From Phytoseiulus persimilis (Eukaryota > Arthropoda > Arachnida > Mesostigmata > Phytoseiidae), in contig CM075102.1 in assembly GCA_037576195.1 (NCBI GenBank), forward strand, positions 26,718,745 to 26,782,744: DNA of 64,000 nt. Reading direction: 5' to 3'. The translations under genes were made by a program, and so were the position numbers. This document shows positions 48,721 to 62,563 of the stretch, one piece after another; the stretch's first letter is position 1; every line of letters begins with the position of its first letter. The notes below the pieces were generated by a model, which had not been told where the DNA came from, ran no database searches, and worked only from the letters and a program-made list of their open reading frames with translations.

Positions 48721-48819
48721 ATGGACGAAAACCTGAAATATGATGACATTTTTTCCCCTCTTGCGGACCGGTCTCCGTTCGAAATTGTCGCCGACGAGCA
48801 GTTACATTTGATAATTCCG
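48721..48819 (+). CDS. Candidate initial coding exon, 33 codons, unknown product
   Basis: ATG at 48721 has an in-frame TAA directly before it and a good initiation context (A at -3, G at +4). The frame encodes an acidic stretch starting MDENLKYDDIFSPLADRSPF. It ends in phase 0 at a strong donor, CCG|GTAAGAGA. This combination is what a first exon looks like, but no partner exon or protein family was found. It is low-confidence because the region is full of accidental frames. Confidence 0.25.
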
Positions 48820-51800
48820 GTAAGAGAATATTCCGACGGTTTTGCACCACCGACAGATGCGACCCGCATACTGCTGCGCGTGTTTGTTCAGCCCCGATGT
48901 TTCTTTACCCGTAAACTCGACCGGACAGTGTGTGGTGGTGTGTAGTTTCCCTTGATTCCGGAGTTCGAAGAACCTTCCTCGACGGGAGCCAAGACCAGGA
49001 GGAGCACGTTCCTTCGGAGAAAATTCCACTGGTACCTGGAATCGATTCCATGTCGGCTTTGTTTTCGCACTGCCGGGCCAGGGATCTGCGAAACATTTGA
49101 CGCCGATATTCCGAGTCGGTATGGGGTCCGGTGTGCGCCCTGTCGAATCCGTGACCGCGGCGACAGGGCTGGGGTTACGACCTAGAATCGTTCCATCAAC
49201 ATGACCACAGGTTGAAATCCGCTCTGATTGATTGAAACGCTCCGAGCAACAGACAAAAACGACGGCGCCCCTCCCTGCAGTATTACGATGTCTGCAAGTT
49301 CGCATGGAACCCACTCCAGCACTGGAAAGCTTGTCGGAGCGTTTGCGTGCTCAAACATCGGTAGTTCTCGCCGAGCTGTTGGATTCCGTGGAGAGATCCG
49401 GATGAAGAGCACGGCCAGAAAACCGCAGCCGCCAGCCTGGAGAGCGGCTCGGACCGTGGGTCGGCAATCTTGGCCGCCACGCCGGAGATGGCTTCATCAT
49501 GCTGAAGACGTAGAGCTAAAGCAGCGCTAGCAGCACACGATTAGTTTCGCTCAAGTCATAAGTTGCCCGTCCGACGTTGTGCGGCCAACGATCCAGTCAG
49601 CTGACTGGCTTTCCTGCGAGAAGACAGCAATCTGCGGAGCACAGCCACGACGACAACAGCAACGGCTCTCTTCATCACATCCCCAATAGCGAGCAACGGT
49701 TTCCGTGGCTTCTGCCATAGAAAATCATTGCGCTCTATAGCGAGGCAGGAGGCCGACACGCGAACATTTATTCGCTTGATTTCCTTGCCATAGACAAAAG
49801 GAGCGCCGGAGCTGCCTGATCGTGGCACGGGACGGAAACGTCGACGGAGGTCAAAGCACGATGTCGAGTGGGGTGATCAACACCCCGTTCCCGTTGTTCA
49901 CGATGCCCTGCCGCCGCCACAAGGCCCAGTGAACGGAATCAGAGGCGCGGAATATGGCGAAAGCCGATGCCGGCATTCTGGATTCCTCCGAAGAAATCCG
50001 TTTTATCAAGCGCTCCTCAGGGGAGCTGTTCGTCCGTCCGACCATCGGTCCGCTCGCCTCGTCGGTCGCTTTGGCAGCCATCGCTCGGCTTTGAGTTTCG
50101 GATTTCTTTCAATTTCTGCTCGATGCCTGCATTATTCTGGCGTACCATGACCTTTCGGACGGTCCAACAGATAGATGGCCGAGCACACACGCGCGAGCAT
50201 TGCGTCCACTCGCCGCTGTCCAGGAGGCGAGCGTCCAAGAGCGAGAAATCCGAACGCATCCGGCATGCCGTCTCCGAAAGCTCGAGCTCGCTGAATCGAC
50301 TCGAGCCCGGCGGCCTTCGCTGCCTACGAAAACATGTGTTAGCTGAGATTCCCGAGTTTTTTATACACACATCAGGTACAGCAAGCGACTGTCGTATGAA
50401 CGGACGGATAAATCGATGCTGGGGGGAGAGGCGGCGTGTAACGCGCGAGCTCACCCCCGCTCGACCACGGGGGGCGAGGGGAGCTCCCTCTCGCGAATCG
50501 GCCATTCTGGCTCAAAGTTCTCCTCTGGGAGTTGCGATCCAACGAGTTTCGCTCGCTCGTGCAACCAGCTCGTCGGATTGAGATATCACAGCGCTCTCTG
50601 TCCCCTGAATTTTCCCACCACACACAGCGCGGCCAACGAGAAGCTTATTCTGGAGATTAGGGGCGGCTAGAGATTTCCAACCTAATGGACAAACAGCCCC
50701 TGGGCGCGAGGAGGGGTTGCAAGAGCGGAAACGCCACTCGCTCGCTCGTCCGTAGGCAATGAGCAAACAGCGGCAGTCGGGTGGGCAGGCAAGTCAGCTT
50801 AGTGAATCCATCTGCACTGCGCGACCGATGACAGCCTGGAGTGATGGAGAGCCCGCACACTGTGTTTGGTCTGTCTCATCAAGCTCCTGCCGCCGCCGCG
50901 CTGCTGGTGACGCCGTTGCCGACGACGCTCAAGTTCTTCCCTGACTTTGCCCCGGCAAATCTCCAAACAGGAAGTCCTCTGCGGATCCGTTCATCCGTCT
51001 CCGGGAGCGGGGGACGGACAGTCGTTCGGATGGATGGACGGACTGACGTTAATCAGAGCTTCGAAACCTTCTTTGAGCAGCAGGAAGAGATAACTTCTCT
51101 GGGGAAAACTACGACTCACGCGTCCCGACTCACTGCAAGTGAATTTGCATGGCGTAATTGAGGCTTGCTTCTTTAATTGAAATATGCTTCTCACGCACGA
51201 GGTGTGTTCACTACCTCTGACACCGGAGCTCGGGCGGGTCCTCGGCGGGTTCGGCGGCTGCGCGTTCTCGGAGCATCCTCCTGTGACTTCCATACATCGA
51301 AGCGAACGCCGCGCTCCCATGCTCATGCTCGCGTCCGAGAGGCCTTGCCAGCGAGGCCGATACGACTCCACACCGGTGACAGCGTGGACAAAACCCGCTG
51401 TCGGTCGGTCGGTCGCTGTCGTCTGTAACCTGTTCGTATTGTGACACACTGCTCGCCATCTTCTCCGACGATTCGGCGGCAAGCCCGCATCCTGCCTCCG
51501 TAATGAATTACGCTTTCTTCATACAGCTGGCTCCGATGTAACGACAACAAATTTCTGACACAAGCTCCCATGTCGGACAGGCTTTCTGTCTTCGTCTGGC
51601 TCTTCACAGCCCAGGCGAGCTCACGGGATCGCGTCCCTCTCGGAATCGAATCCCCTCGGTAAAGTCCCGTGACACGCCGGGAACGGCTCTTCCTGCTGAA
51701 ACGGACAACGCTGGCGGAGAGATCCGCTCTGAAGCCCGGGTGGAATCCATTCTTCCCGTTATTCCTTTCTGGTTTGTGAGCTCGTGGTTTGTTATCGTGG

Positions 51801-54800
51801 CGGGGAGCGTCCTCTGAGTCCTGGGCTGGCAATTACACCGACGCCATTTTTCCGGCGCTCTATTCAACAACGGTGCTGCCGCCGGTATAGATCGAGGAGG
51901 AGAGTTTTGTCGGGGTATCGAGCGCGATATTGGTGGGGGCAGCGCTTTCAAAGCGCCGCTTCGGAGAGAAAAAAGGATCCTGCCTGGGAACGTGTAGTTT
52001 TTGTGTTACGTTGTGCGCTCCTCCTCGGTCGGCCGGAGACCGACGCGGCGATCATCGGAAAAGCGACGAAGGCTTTAGTTGCATCGCCTTTTCCTCCCGC
52101 GTACCCCGGCTGGACTCCTCCGGGGACACTTATGAAGCGAAGTACGTGGACGGCCTGAATGTGTCATGAATGGAGCCGGGGACCGCACAGTCGGCTCCGC
52201 AGTTTGACGCGCTCACAACCTCTGCTTGCGGCAACGTTGCATCTCGCAAAAAATGACCGGAGTTTCGCAAAGTCTCGTTGCAGTCTCGATACAGAGGAAT
52301 CTTCCGCGCTCCGGACGATGGCGTCAACGACGACGACAATGGTCATTGAAAGCGTTTTTGGGCTTTTCCACTCCTCACGAGCGGAAGTAACTATCGGGAA
52401 AGGCAAACGGCGCGAGTTTGGGCTCAACACAGCCGTACCAGTGAGCAGATGGACACAAAAACGCGCAATTTTCGTTCCTGTGAACATGTATGTATGCGTA
52501 TGGGTGTTGAGCTGCCCTTGTCGATACATGGTCGTATGTTTGCGCGTTCGAGTGGGCGACTCGCGTCTGGCGGATGTCGCGCTCTATGACGAGCGGATGT
52601 GTAACTTTGCGCCGAGGGGGCGAGCGGATATTTTTCTTCTGCGCCCAGAGCCGAGGTTCGCGCTCATCGATTGTTATGTCCGTACGTAACCCCTCGTAGA
52701 ATCTATCCGACGCACAGCGCAACTTCATTCCGTGTCTGAATCGTTGAGGGGATCCTTACCTTCCGACCGAGATGGTACGAGGTGCAGGGGACGACTTCGT
52801 GGGCCGCAGCGAACAAACTTTGTGGACCTGTTGTCGGAGTCCTTGAAGTTCCAGAGAAGTTTCCTCGCAGGCGTTCATGGTGTCAGGGGTCAGCGTTCTG
52901 GGAGTGAAATGAGGGAGAGGAGGGGAAGAGGGAAAACACGAAGATTTGAAAATGCGAGAAACGGGAGGGCGTGAGGAGTAACGTTGGGATAGAATCGTAA
53001 GGCAGCTTCTGGATGGACACTCGTATATATACGAGAGGGTGTTGCAGCCGGCGTAATGGAGATTGATTAGCGACAGCGGATGGACACCGCCAGGGAGGGA
53101 CTTTTGCTGCAGCGATTCGTGAGTTCGGCGAGCTGATCGGATTTCCGTGGCGCTTCCGACGTTTCGTTTGAGTTCATCGTCGTCGTCTTCTTCGACAGCA
53201 GATGGATCGGGCACTTGGTCCGAGGACTCCGAGGCATGGGAGGAGGAGCGGCAGCGGCAGCCGCCGCCCTTGAAATTAGTTAACGCCGACGGCTCCGGAG
53301 AAAAATCCACCTTACAGCTGACTTTCCTCTTCATCTTCGTTGGCGCAGGTTCGTTCGGTGGCCAGCTCTTCCGACGCTGCGGAAAGTGCCACGACTCCCA
53401 ACGGAGCTCGATCAGTTTTGACTTTATTAACATTTTTCTTTACCTTCTGGTCGCGTCCTTCGTGCGGCAGCAACTGTTGTTCCGTTAAAGGATGCGCGTC
53501 GAAGATAGAGCGACGAAAACTTCGTCATCTGAACTTCTTGCGGCTGAGCTAATGTTGAACGATGAGCGACAGCGTTCCTCGCGGGCTCCTAATTCTTCTT
53601 GTCGTCGTCGTCGTCTTCGCCGTTCCGTTTCGATCCGACCCGCTGTGAGCCCGTTGAGGGTATTTTCGTCTGTTGGTCACTGAAGAATGTTCCGTGTGGC
53701 GTTTACGTCGAACTGCTCGACTGAGACGACGACGACGACAACGGAGGAGATGCCGCAGAGAGGCTTGCTGACTGTCCGACGAGCGTGCTGGCTGTTAATC
53801 CCAAGAGCACGTGCGTGACGGCGTGGCCTCGATCGACTTCGAACGCTGCTCGCCGCCGCCGCCGAACGCCGAAGGAGAAGACGCAGAAGTAAGAGTTCGT
53901 GAATTTAGAAGCAATTTCAGCCTCCCCCGCGACGTTGGCAAGTGCTCTCTCGAGGTAGAAATCCCGACTTTTTCGCTCGGCGCGACGGTCGCGGTCAAGG
54001 AGCACTCTTTAAAAGTTTGGAACTCATTCGCCATCCCCCAGGGGGATGACCAACGTGGGACGTTCTCCCGCCGCCATCTCATCCTGTTCCTCCGACCTCC
54101 TCCTTTGCACCCGTTGAGTGACTCGGGAAAGAGTTGAGGATAAAGCTGAAGATGTCATTCAAAAAGTTGAACGCTGTAGGCGATCGAGAGCCGGTCGACC
54201 AGCCGGTCGGTCGGTCGGCCGGCCTGCCTGTCTAGCTTCTGGAAACGCCGATGAGAAGGGCGGAAAGACGAACGCAAAGATGGATTGCCCTGAAGTACGC
54301 CAGGGGCCAATCTGCCGTTCCACCGCTCGAGTCGGGGAGGTTTCTTGTCTGGCGCTTCCTCCGATGTTGTTCTCCTACTCGAGTCGACGACAGGGCCGGT
54401 CGCAGCTCATTTCTTGGAATCAATTTGTTCCTGACGGACAAAGGATTCTAGATCTATTGAAATCAAAATCTCAGCGAGTTTGGACAACGGAACCGACCGC
54501 GGCGGAGGGGTTGTAACAACGGAGAGCTCAGGAGAATCGTTCTCCTCCCAGGCGGACCAGGGTTTTGCATGGACGAGAAGACACCGGAGACACAATGCTT
54601 GCCTTGCACCTCGCCGCTCCCTGAGAGGGCCCAGAACGGCAGTTGAGGCCGGGGGCCACCGCATGATCTCTCCTAAGCCGAGTTCGGTGGTTGGTCGCCT
54701 GTTCGTTCTCGCTCTGTGCCGTGGAGTCTGTTCGTGGAGTCCGATACTCTTTCCTGGGGTAAGCTTCTCAATATGCGGCGACTGTAATCAAAACACAATC

Positions 54801-57420
54801 AAGCTACGAAGGGCGAGGCCGGCAATTGCGGAGATGTTTCCCCTTTGGGAGGAGGACGAGAAGAAGAAAAACTTGCAAGAGCCTCCGTCTGCGTAATCTC
54901 ACGCGGTGGTATCGACGAACCTCTCGAATTTCTCGCCGGTACCGCTCGCTCGATCGATCTCATTCGGAACTGTCCCTCGCTCCCTTGGTTGTGATTTCCC
55001 GCTTCTCTTCCTGCGTTGGGATGGGCAGGATGTCGCTGCCGGGCTCCAGGCAGTGGTCATTAGAAACAGTCCATCGATCATCAACGGAAGACGTTTGGTC
55101 TATTTTTCAGGCAAACGGAATTAGATCCGTCTTTGATTGTCACTATTTTTTCCTCAGTGTGCTCGGTCGAGCGAGTTCGTCGTTTTCTTTCTCTTTTGAA
55201 AATTATAGACATTTGTCGTGAGCCCGCGCCGATATCCGTCCGTCGGAATTAACCGGACGACACCTCGATCCTTTTTCGCTTTTCGCTCCCGTTTTCCTTT
55301 CTTCGCTGTTCTTGCTTGCTTTCGTTTCACCACGATCGAGTTGAAGATGATCACCTTCATCATCTTCGATGGCCGCCGCTGGGCCTCCATCATTCAACAT
55401 CTAATAGATTTGACTGCTTCGATTTGACAGATTGCGAATTGATTGCATTTAGGCGGCGGCCCGGTGCCCGATCGACGGCGAGAACGTCGGATCACTTGAG
55501 CGAGCGGCTTAAACCGCGCCCTCCGGATGTCGTTGGCGCTGTTCGAACGAGTCGAGTTCGTCGGTGGTTCTGAAGCTTCTCAGCAATCGTTGTCGTCGGC
55601 TCGATAAGGACCGTTTCCAGAAGTTCGACGTGCGCTGAGGAGCCGGTTTGGTTGTATACGGTCCCCATGGGAGCAAGTTTCCCGGGCAGCTTGAAGTTTC
55701 ATCTCGGACGGAGAGAGGCAAACGATGGATAGAACAGACGGTCCTCAATTGGTTCCCTTCTGCAAGGTACGCAGAGCTTCACGCGGACGGCGGAGAGACC
55801 GATCGGCGGGCGGTCCGTTTTGGCCGGGAGGGGGAGCCCGACTGGCCGACTCGTATTTCAAGCCGGCCGGCCGACGGTCTGAACGAGAGAGCTCCCGCGG
55901 ATTTTGTCCCTCCCGCTATCTCCTACGTTGTTCTTCGCTTGTTCGTCTCGTTTTTCCAATACGATGTCCGGATTGTGTCGTCCATGTCGACCTCCTTTTC
56001 TTCAAGACCCTACGGAGGAGCATATTGCGACATATCGTGTGTGTGTTCGACGGCGGAACGAAACGACGGGACGGCGAACATTTCGTCGTCGTCGTCTCTG
56101 GAGTCACACCGGGAACTGAGGCTTTCGGAAAGTTCCTCGATGAGAGCGGCTGCCTCGAGACCAGCCAGGTTCCCAGTCGTACTCGCTCGCTGAAAACTTC
56201 AATGTTTGGCCGTCCTCTTGGAATTAGCCTTTTAACTCCGGCCAAGACTCCGGGTCCCGGGAATATCTTGCCGACGGTTCGAGAGTATTCGCTTCACTGG
56301 AGCTCGGGTCCGCACGAGTTTCTCCATCCGTTCGACAAATCCCCGCCACGGATTTCGTTTTTCCCTGCTCCTTCTCCTCCGTGGTGGAGATGTCATGGAT
56401 TTGCAAGAACGAGTGCGCCAAAAAATGGGAACGGCGGAAAAAATCTGAGGAGTCGGGGTCCTGTCCTTTTGTCCTGCAGGCTCGGCCGAATTACAGGTTG
56501 TTTTTTCTCTGACAAACCGGGCGAGGTACAGTCCGCAACTGTTGACGGCTCGCAGAACGGACCGACATTTTGAGAGCGGGAACGAATACCGGTGATCCAT
56601 TCGAACCGCTTTGGGAGCCTTCCCCCCCCCCTCCTGCCCCATTCTCTCGCCCGCCCCTCCCGTTGAACGCTGCGAAGATCCATCCACGGACCGTTCTGAA
56701 ATTTATCCTCTGCAGCGCCAACATCAATCGCAGTTCCGCCCAGTGGCCCTCCTTGCGCGCTCGTGCTCGCCCCTAATCTCGACATCGCACGCCTTTAGAT
56801 AAGAATCGAGCGCTTTCGGATTGCTGACGTGGCTCCGAGTTCACACCTCGATTACGGAAAACGGCTTCCTTCCGTTTCGCCATGCGATGCCTACTCTGTA
56901 GTTTCTCGAGAATCTCAGGAGAAGGGAGCCGAGACTGGCTCGTCGTCTCCTCCTGCTTCTCGGCTGGCTGGCTGAGTGGCCGACCCACCGATCGACTGGG
57001 TTGTTCGTTGGTTTCCTTCGTCCCAACGAAGAGGATCCGAGAGGACGCGGCTTGAATTTTAGATAAATTTGATGCAAGCAGAGGCAGCAACGGGACTAGC
57101 GCCAATACTACATCGACGCCGAGCCAGGATGGGAGAGAGAGAGGAAAGGACGACGACAACGACGAGTTGCGGGAGAAGGCTGCGGCTGCAACGATGCACA
57201 CGTTATCTGATGCATACGCGATCTGAGTGATAAGCAGATCCGAGCGCCGACTCGTGCGGCTCGGGCTCGTCGGTCCGTCTGTTTCCGCGAGGAGGAAATG
57301 CAACTGTAAGGAGAAGATATTAGGAGTGTCGATTCGGCGCTCGCCCGAGATGAACGAACGGCAAAAACTGCCATGAGCGGAAAATTCAAAAGCGTCCCCT
57401 GCTGCATATAACCAGTCAAA

Positions 57421-57437
57421 CCCCCCCCCCCCCCCCT
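57421..57437. repeat. Poly-C run (17)
   Basis: Seventeen consecutive C. It lies within the long minus-strand open frame at 56773-57627, where it would encode polyglycine. Length polymorphism or assembly error is likely at such a run. Confidence 0.95.
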
Positions 57438-60400
57438 CCTTCACCCATGCTCCCGCACAGCCTACCTGCGAAGAGAAAAAACTCACACCCACACCTAAAG
57501 AAACACATTCGACGCCCTCTTCCTTTTCGTTCTCTTTCTTGAGGGTGTACGACGAGGACGACGTCCTCCTCGAGGATGAAGATCGGGGAGGCGGTTTGAA
57601 TATTTCGTCGGAGACGCAGTTTTGCAAACAGAGGTGTTTTTAAACGAGCCCGAACCTCCTCAAAGCCTTATGTCAGCACCGGCCGGTTGAATTTCACGCC
57701 ACGCACCGCGAATCCACACCTCCGCTCCTAGCACCTCGCTCGTGCTTGGATAGACAGTCAGCTGGCCGTATGGATTATGAGCAGTCGAATCACTCACGTC
57801 AGGATGAAAATTCCGTGTTCCTGTTGTGTGTTCAGTGTCGCTTCTGACCTTTAGCACTAGTTATTTCTCCGAAATCCCTCACACGGACAGTTTAGGCTCT
57901 CGTGTTTCGCCTCAGTATCTCCAGGAGGAGTGTTGATCAGGACCTCAAAGGGCTTCCGATTCGAGGTGACTAAAGTGAGGACGAAGTCGCGGGGAATCGT
58001 CATTTGCTGAACTCAATAATCTTTTCCTTGTGGGTGAGCAGGCCTAGGGTGCGCAGACGGAGCGGCAGACTACCCCACGAATGAGCAGACGGGTAAGCCT
58101 GCGATATGGGAAGTTCCCCGTGTTCGGAACGACTGTTATGGCTTTGGTTCGGTCGAATGGTTGGTGTCGATGATGATGATGATCCCACTCGTCGATAATG
58201 GCGGGCGGGCGGACGGATGGGCGAGCGTGCGAGCCTTGCTACCATTTATCATGAACTTTATAAATCCTATCTACAGGTCCTTCGCGAGCTTGGCCCGCAT
58301 CCCGCTTACCCGCCTGCCTGCGTGGCTAACGGTGTTACTCACACTTCACTCAACTTCAGGGTTCATGGGCCAGCCGAGAGAATTGGAACGAGCGCGCTGG
58401 AAAACTTCTCCATTCCGTTTTGCTAATACGTTCTGATGTACCCGTTCGAGGAACGGCCTGGGCCAGCGCCCCGGAAGTCGGCTCATTCAATCGACTTGAG
58501 GTGTTGCTGAATTGGTCAAGCAACGCAACCACTCCTGTTGATGGCGGTGATGAGCCTGATGATGTGGGGTGTTGATGATGATCTATGTGTCTAATGAGAT
58601 AACAGGTCAAGAAGGAGGAATCGGTCGTCCGTTGCTCATCAGGCTTGCTGCGGGGTCCCGGGCAAGGCCGTCAAGAAAGACACAGTGCCAGGAGCTCGGC
58701 GCCGAGCGACTAACCGCTCGAGCTCGTAGAGCCTCGCGGTCCTTCACCAATTACTGTGACCATTTCTCATTCTTCCGTATTCCAGAAACATGCTCTTCTC
58801 TCTGGTGTTACGTCGCTTGATGCGAGCGGAGCTCCAGCCGTTTGCCCTTGTTGTCCGGGTTCGCCGGATTGTCGGCGTGTGCCACATGTAATTGTGGAGA
58901 TTAATGGAAATGGCAATTATTCCGGCAGCGACACTCTTCGTACGGCCTCTGCCCACCGGCCCAGAACAGGACGAATAAATGAATGAGCGAGCGGAAGGCT
59001 GCGTCATGTCTTCCAGGGCGAGGAGACAGTTGTCGGTCGGTGCGAGTCGGGTCCCGAACTCCGGATTTCGAACATAAAAGCGTCGGCACGATCGACGTCG
59101 TCATCGACGACGCCCAGCCGAACCGGAGCGCTTTTTCTCTCCGGGAGGCGCCCATCGGCAGCATGACGATGAGGAGAGCAGATCTCGGTTTCAGTAATCG
59201 ATCCACAAAAAACTACGTGCCGACAAAAAGAATCGGGAGGGAGAAAATTCAAACGTTTTCACGACGTTTGGTACAAAGCAGGAACCCGGCCGGCCAACAA
59301 GGGAGGCGATTCGAAGTTCGTCGGGAATAAGCAGACGTCGGTTTGGTTCCGAGTTCGGAGAATTCGAAGACAAAAACGACACATGTAGTGGAACGAAACA
59401 CGGGGAGCGAAGAGCAGAACGGAGGGAAAGAAAAACTTGCTCTCAAACCTGTTCCCAGAGAGAGAGAGGTCCTTGGTGAGCCGTTATAGAATCCGCCCTC
59501 CAGTCATTGAGCCGGCAGACGGGCGGCCAGTCCGGTTGGGTCGTCCATCCGTTCGTACAACACGGATCGAAGCGCAATTTCGTATCGGGAGAAGAAGGGG
59601 ACACGCAAACCGGATGTGGAGACGTTGGGATATTGGGACCACCTGCTTACCCTCGTCGAGGCTCAATTGCTGCCCGAGCTTGTGGTGAAGCCTATGCAAA
59701 TATCGATGCCCTGTTCAACCCCGGGCTGAGTCGGCTCCGCACTGAGTTCGCGCCGAACTAAGAGCGCGCGAGACCGCGGTAGAGCAGTCTTGTGCGCGCA
59801 TTCACTTCTTCCGCGCAATTAGTACGGAGCTGAAGCGAACGGAGGTTCCCACCCGAATAATCATCGAAGAGTTCTAATGGTCTCCTGAGCTCCTTCGAAC
59901 GTATGCTCCACAGTCGGTTCGCACATCAGGAACTTTTGTGGGGCTCATGCCGCATGGTGAACGATTTTGGAGAAGGTTGGACACGAGGTTGCCCCAGAGC
60001 TCCGCGTGGGAGGCTGGTGGGCCGCGGGGTGGGAGCCGCCGGTTGGAAAGAGCGGAGGGCTCGCGTCGTTCAATCCATATCTTGTTCGTCCATCCTCGGC
60101 TTAGGCCTCGAGGCTCAACGCTCCCTTCTCAGAGGGGCTTCATTGGCTATGCATATTATATGCAAAGCATGGCCTACAAAAGATAGCCGACGCTTTTAGC
60201 TCGGGTTCCTTGTCCCGATGAGCGAGTTGTCGGGTCGGCCGTTTCCGCCGTGCACTCTGTCAAAATTCCATTCATCCACCTTGAGTTGTGTTGCCAGTCG
60301 CTTCTATCGCAACATCAATCTTCGATAACCTATCCGCTCCTGCTTTCAGCGCAGCAGTTTGATTTCCTCAGTGTTGTATCCGTCGTTGCTAACTCTCTCC

Positions 60401-60467
60401 CCTTGCAGGTGAGTTATTCGTGGCTGCTCTGGCAACTCAATAATGAAGCGATCCATCAAAAATGAAA

Positions 60468-60488
60468 GTATGTATGTATGTATGTATG
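60468..60488. repeat. (GTAT)5 microsatellite
   Basis: Five GTAT units plus one base, a simple tetranucleotide repeat. Confidence 0.9.
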
Positions 60489-61876
60489 CAAGTCCGCGTA
60501 TACGAGAGGTGAGTGTATGGGGAGCGTGCCCGTTGTCGGCTCGCCCGCTTGCGCAACTGTGGATTTTTTCCGAGCAATCGATCAGACCTTGCGAGGAGGG
60601 TCTGTGTGTGTTTGCGTGGGCTCGTGCCCCACGGCGGGACTTCGAGTATTAATAAAGCCAAGCGGACCGGCGGCCTAAGTACCGTCGGAGTAACTCGACA
60701 ACAAGCCAGTCAGAGCGAAATAGCGAGCAATAATTGCGTCTGCCGAACACACTCGACCGGACGAAGTTTCGACAGACGTTGACCGGCAGAGTACAATTGT
60801 TGACAAAATCTCGAGAGCCCTCGTCCGCCCTGCTTCTGTCCGCTGATCGCAACAACGACAACAAGAACGTCATTGACGTCGACGACGACAAAAACAATAA
60901 TTACGACCAAGTCGGTGATGACGAAGTACTGCCCGTCTCCTTCGTCCAGGCCCGTCTCCTTCGTGAGATTCACTAACGGTCAAACGCAGCTCGGAATGAG
61001 TGCCGGTCAGAGCGAGCTGCTCGTCCTCGAGACGAAAATCAGGGAGCGACAAAGCCAACGTGACTTTGTCGACGGATCTCCGCGTGTCCATGCCGCGACG
61101 TGTCTTCCTCACGACCCCCGGTCTCCTCATAACTCCCCTCTAGAACCTCTCCTCCCGACGTCCTCTCCATCCCCCCGCTCGCTCGTGTAGTCCGGTTACT
61201 CTGCAAGATGTTCCACTGAGGGACGTTAAGCAGCTTTCGCTCATTAGAAGACCTCGCGGCCCGTCGACCGTCCGACCGACCGTGCGACCGTTCGCCGGCC
61301 CGGCTCAGCGTTGTCGCGAGAGAGGAAGATAGGACCAGTAGTCCGTTCATGCACTCGTTTATTCTTGCGGCGGCGGCCTTTATTGCAGTGGACTCGTTAA
61401 GAGGAGTACGACGACGACGACCGCGCTCCGTTCCGTAACGCGTAGCGAGCCCTAAGATCTCGCCATTCTGTGTCGTGACGGCTGTGGAGGGAAATGATTA
61501 CGCGAGAAATACGACAATTTCTCGAGGCGCGCTTTTCTTTCTCCTAAAAAGCCTCGAAACGCGAGCGTCGTCTGCTCTCCACCATCAGCGTCGCCGGAAC
61601 AGTGGCTGTCGGCGTCGTGATGGTGCAAGTCGCGGCCGTCGTCACATCATCATGGTCCCTTCCACCCGGGCGACAATGAAGAAAAAAGACGGGGAGACGT
61701 CGAAGTATGTTGTCATAGTCCCTCCTGCTTGAGCTAGCTTTCAAGTGCTTAGTTATCCAGTTGTCGAGGCGGAGTCTTGGGTCACGTCCCAAGTTTTTTG
61801 GCTCTGTGCTGCCGCTGTTGCGTCGCCCGACTACTCCCATGTTCCCGCCGAGGGGCGGCTGGTTGGTGAGTTCGTT

Positions 61877-61894
61877 GGTCGGTCGGTCGGTCGG
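61877..61894. repeat. (GGTC)n tetranucleotide run
   Basis: About four and a half GGTC units. Similar GGTCGGTC runs recur across the right half (for example near 54206 and 63860), so the motif is a dispersed simple repeat of this region. Confidence 0.85.
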
Positions 61895-62549
61895 TTGTCT
61901 TAGCTGGTTGGTAGAATGCCTAGCTCGATGGTCTGCCGCCTGAGACCACTTCTCCGGGGCCTGGAGGCGATCCTTAGCCAGTCAGTGAGGCAAACAGCGG
62001 AGCAAGCTACCTGAAACTAAGGGAGAAAAATATACCTGCTGCCTACGCGGCAGCTCCGAGTAAACCAGTCAAGCAGTCAACTGGCAAGCCATGCAGAAGC
62101 TCTTCCATAGCTGCAGGTTGTTGCATTGCTCTGTTTGTAGTTATTCGAGTTTGCAACCACCGGGCTCGTGGATAGGCCGTTGCGTAGCCCCCATTCGCAA
62201 CGGTCTCAACGGTTCTCGTAAACGACGTCCAACGGACTTCGACCTTCTTCCGTCGGAGGTGAATCCTTGGTCGGGGTCCAGAAACGGAGTCCCCTTATTG
62301 TCCGCAAAGCGGGAATCGCGAGCAATACGGGAGCCGCTTCAGGGCTGAGAGGAGGAGCCCTCGTAACGCAAAATAAATAGACACCAACTCAGCTTCTCTA
62401 TCAATGACGCCGTCTGCATAACATAAAGCTCGCAATGTCTTTTGGCTCTCGTCTTCCTCGTCGTCGTCGTCTTCCTGCTGCTGCTCCTGTCGATGGGGCA
62501 GGCAGGAATATAGCAGAGAAAGAACACCGGAGCGAATGTGGAGGCATCC

Positions 62550-62563
62550 GGGGGGGGGGGGGG
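62550..62563. repeat. Poly-G run (14)
   Basis: Fourteen consecutive G. Prone to length variation and sequencing error. Confidence 0.95.

Noticed and set aside
56773-57627. 284-codon minus-strand protein gene
   Set aside because: No ATG near the frame start, low-complexity composition, and a poly-C tract encoding polyglycine. No domain recognised.
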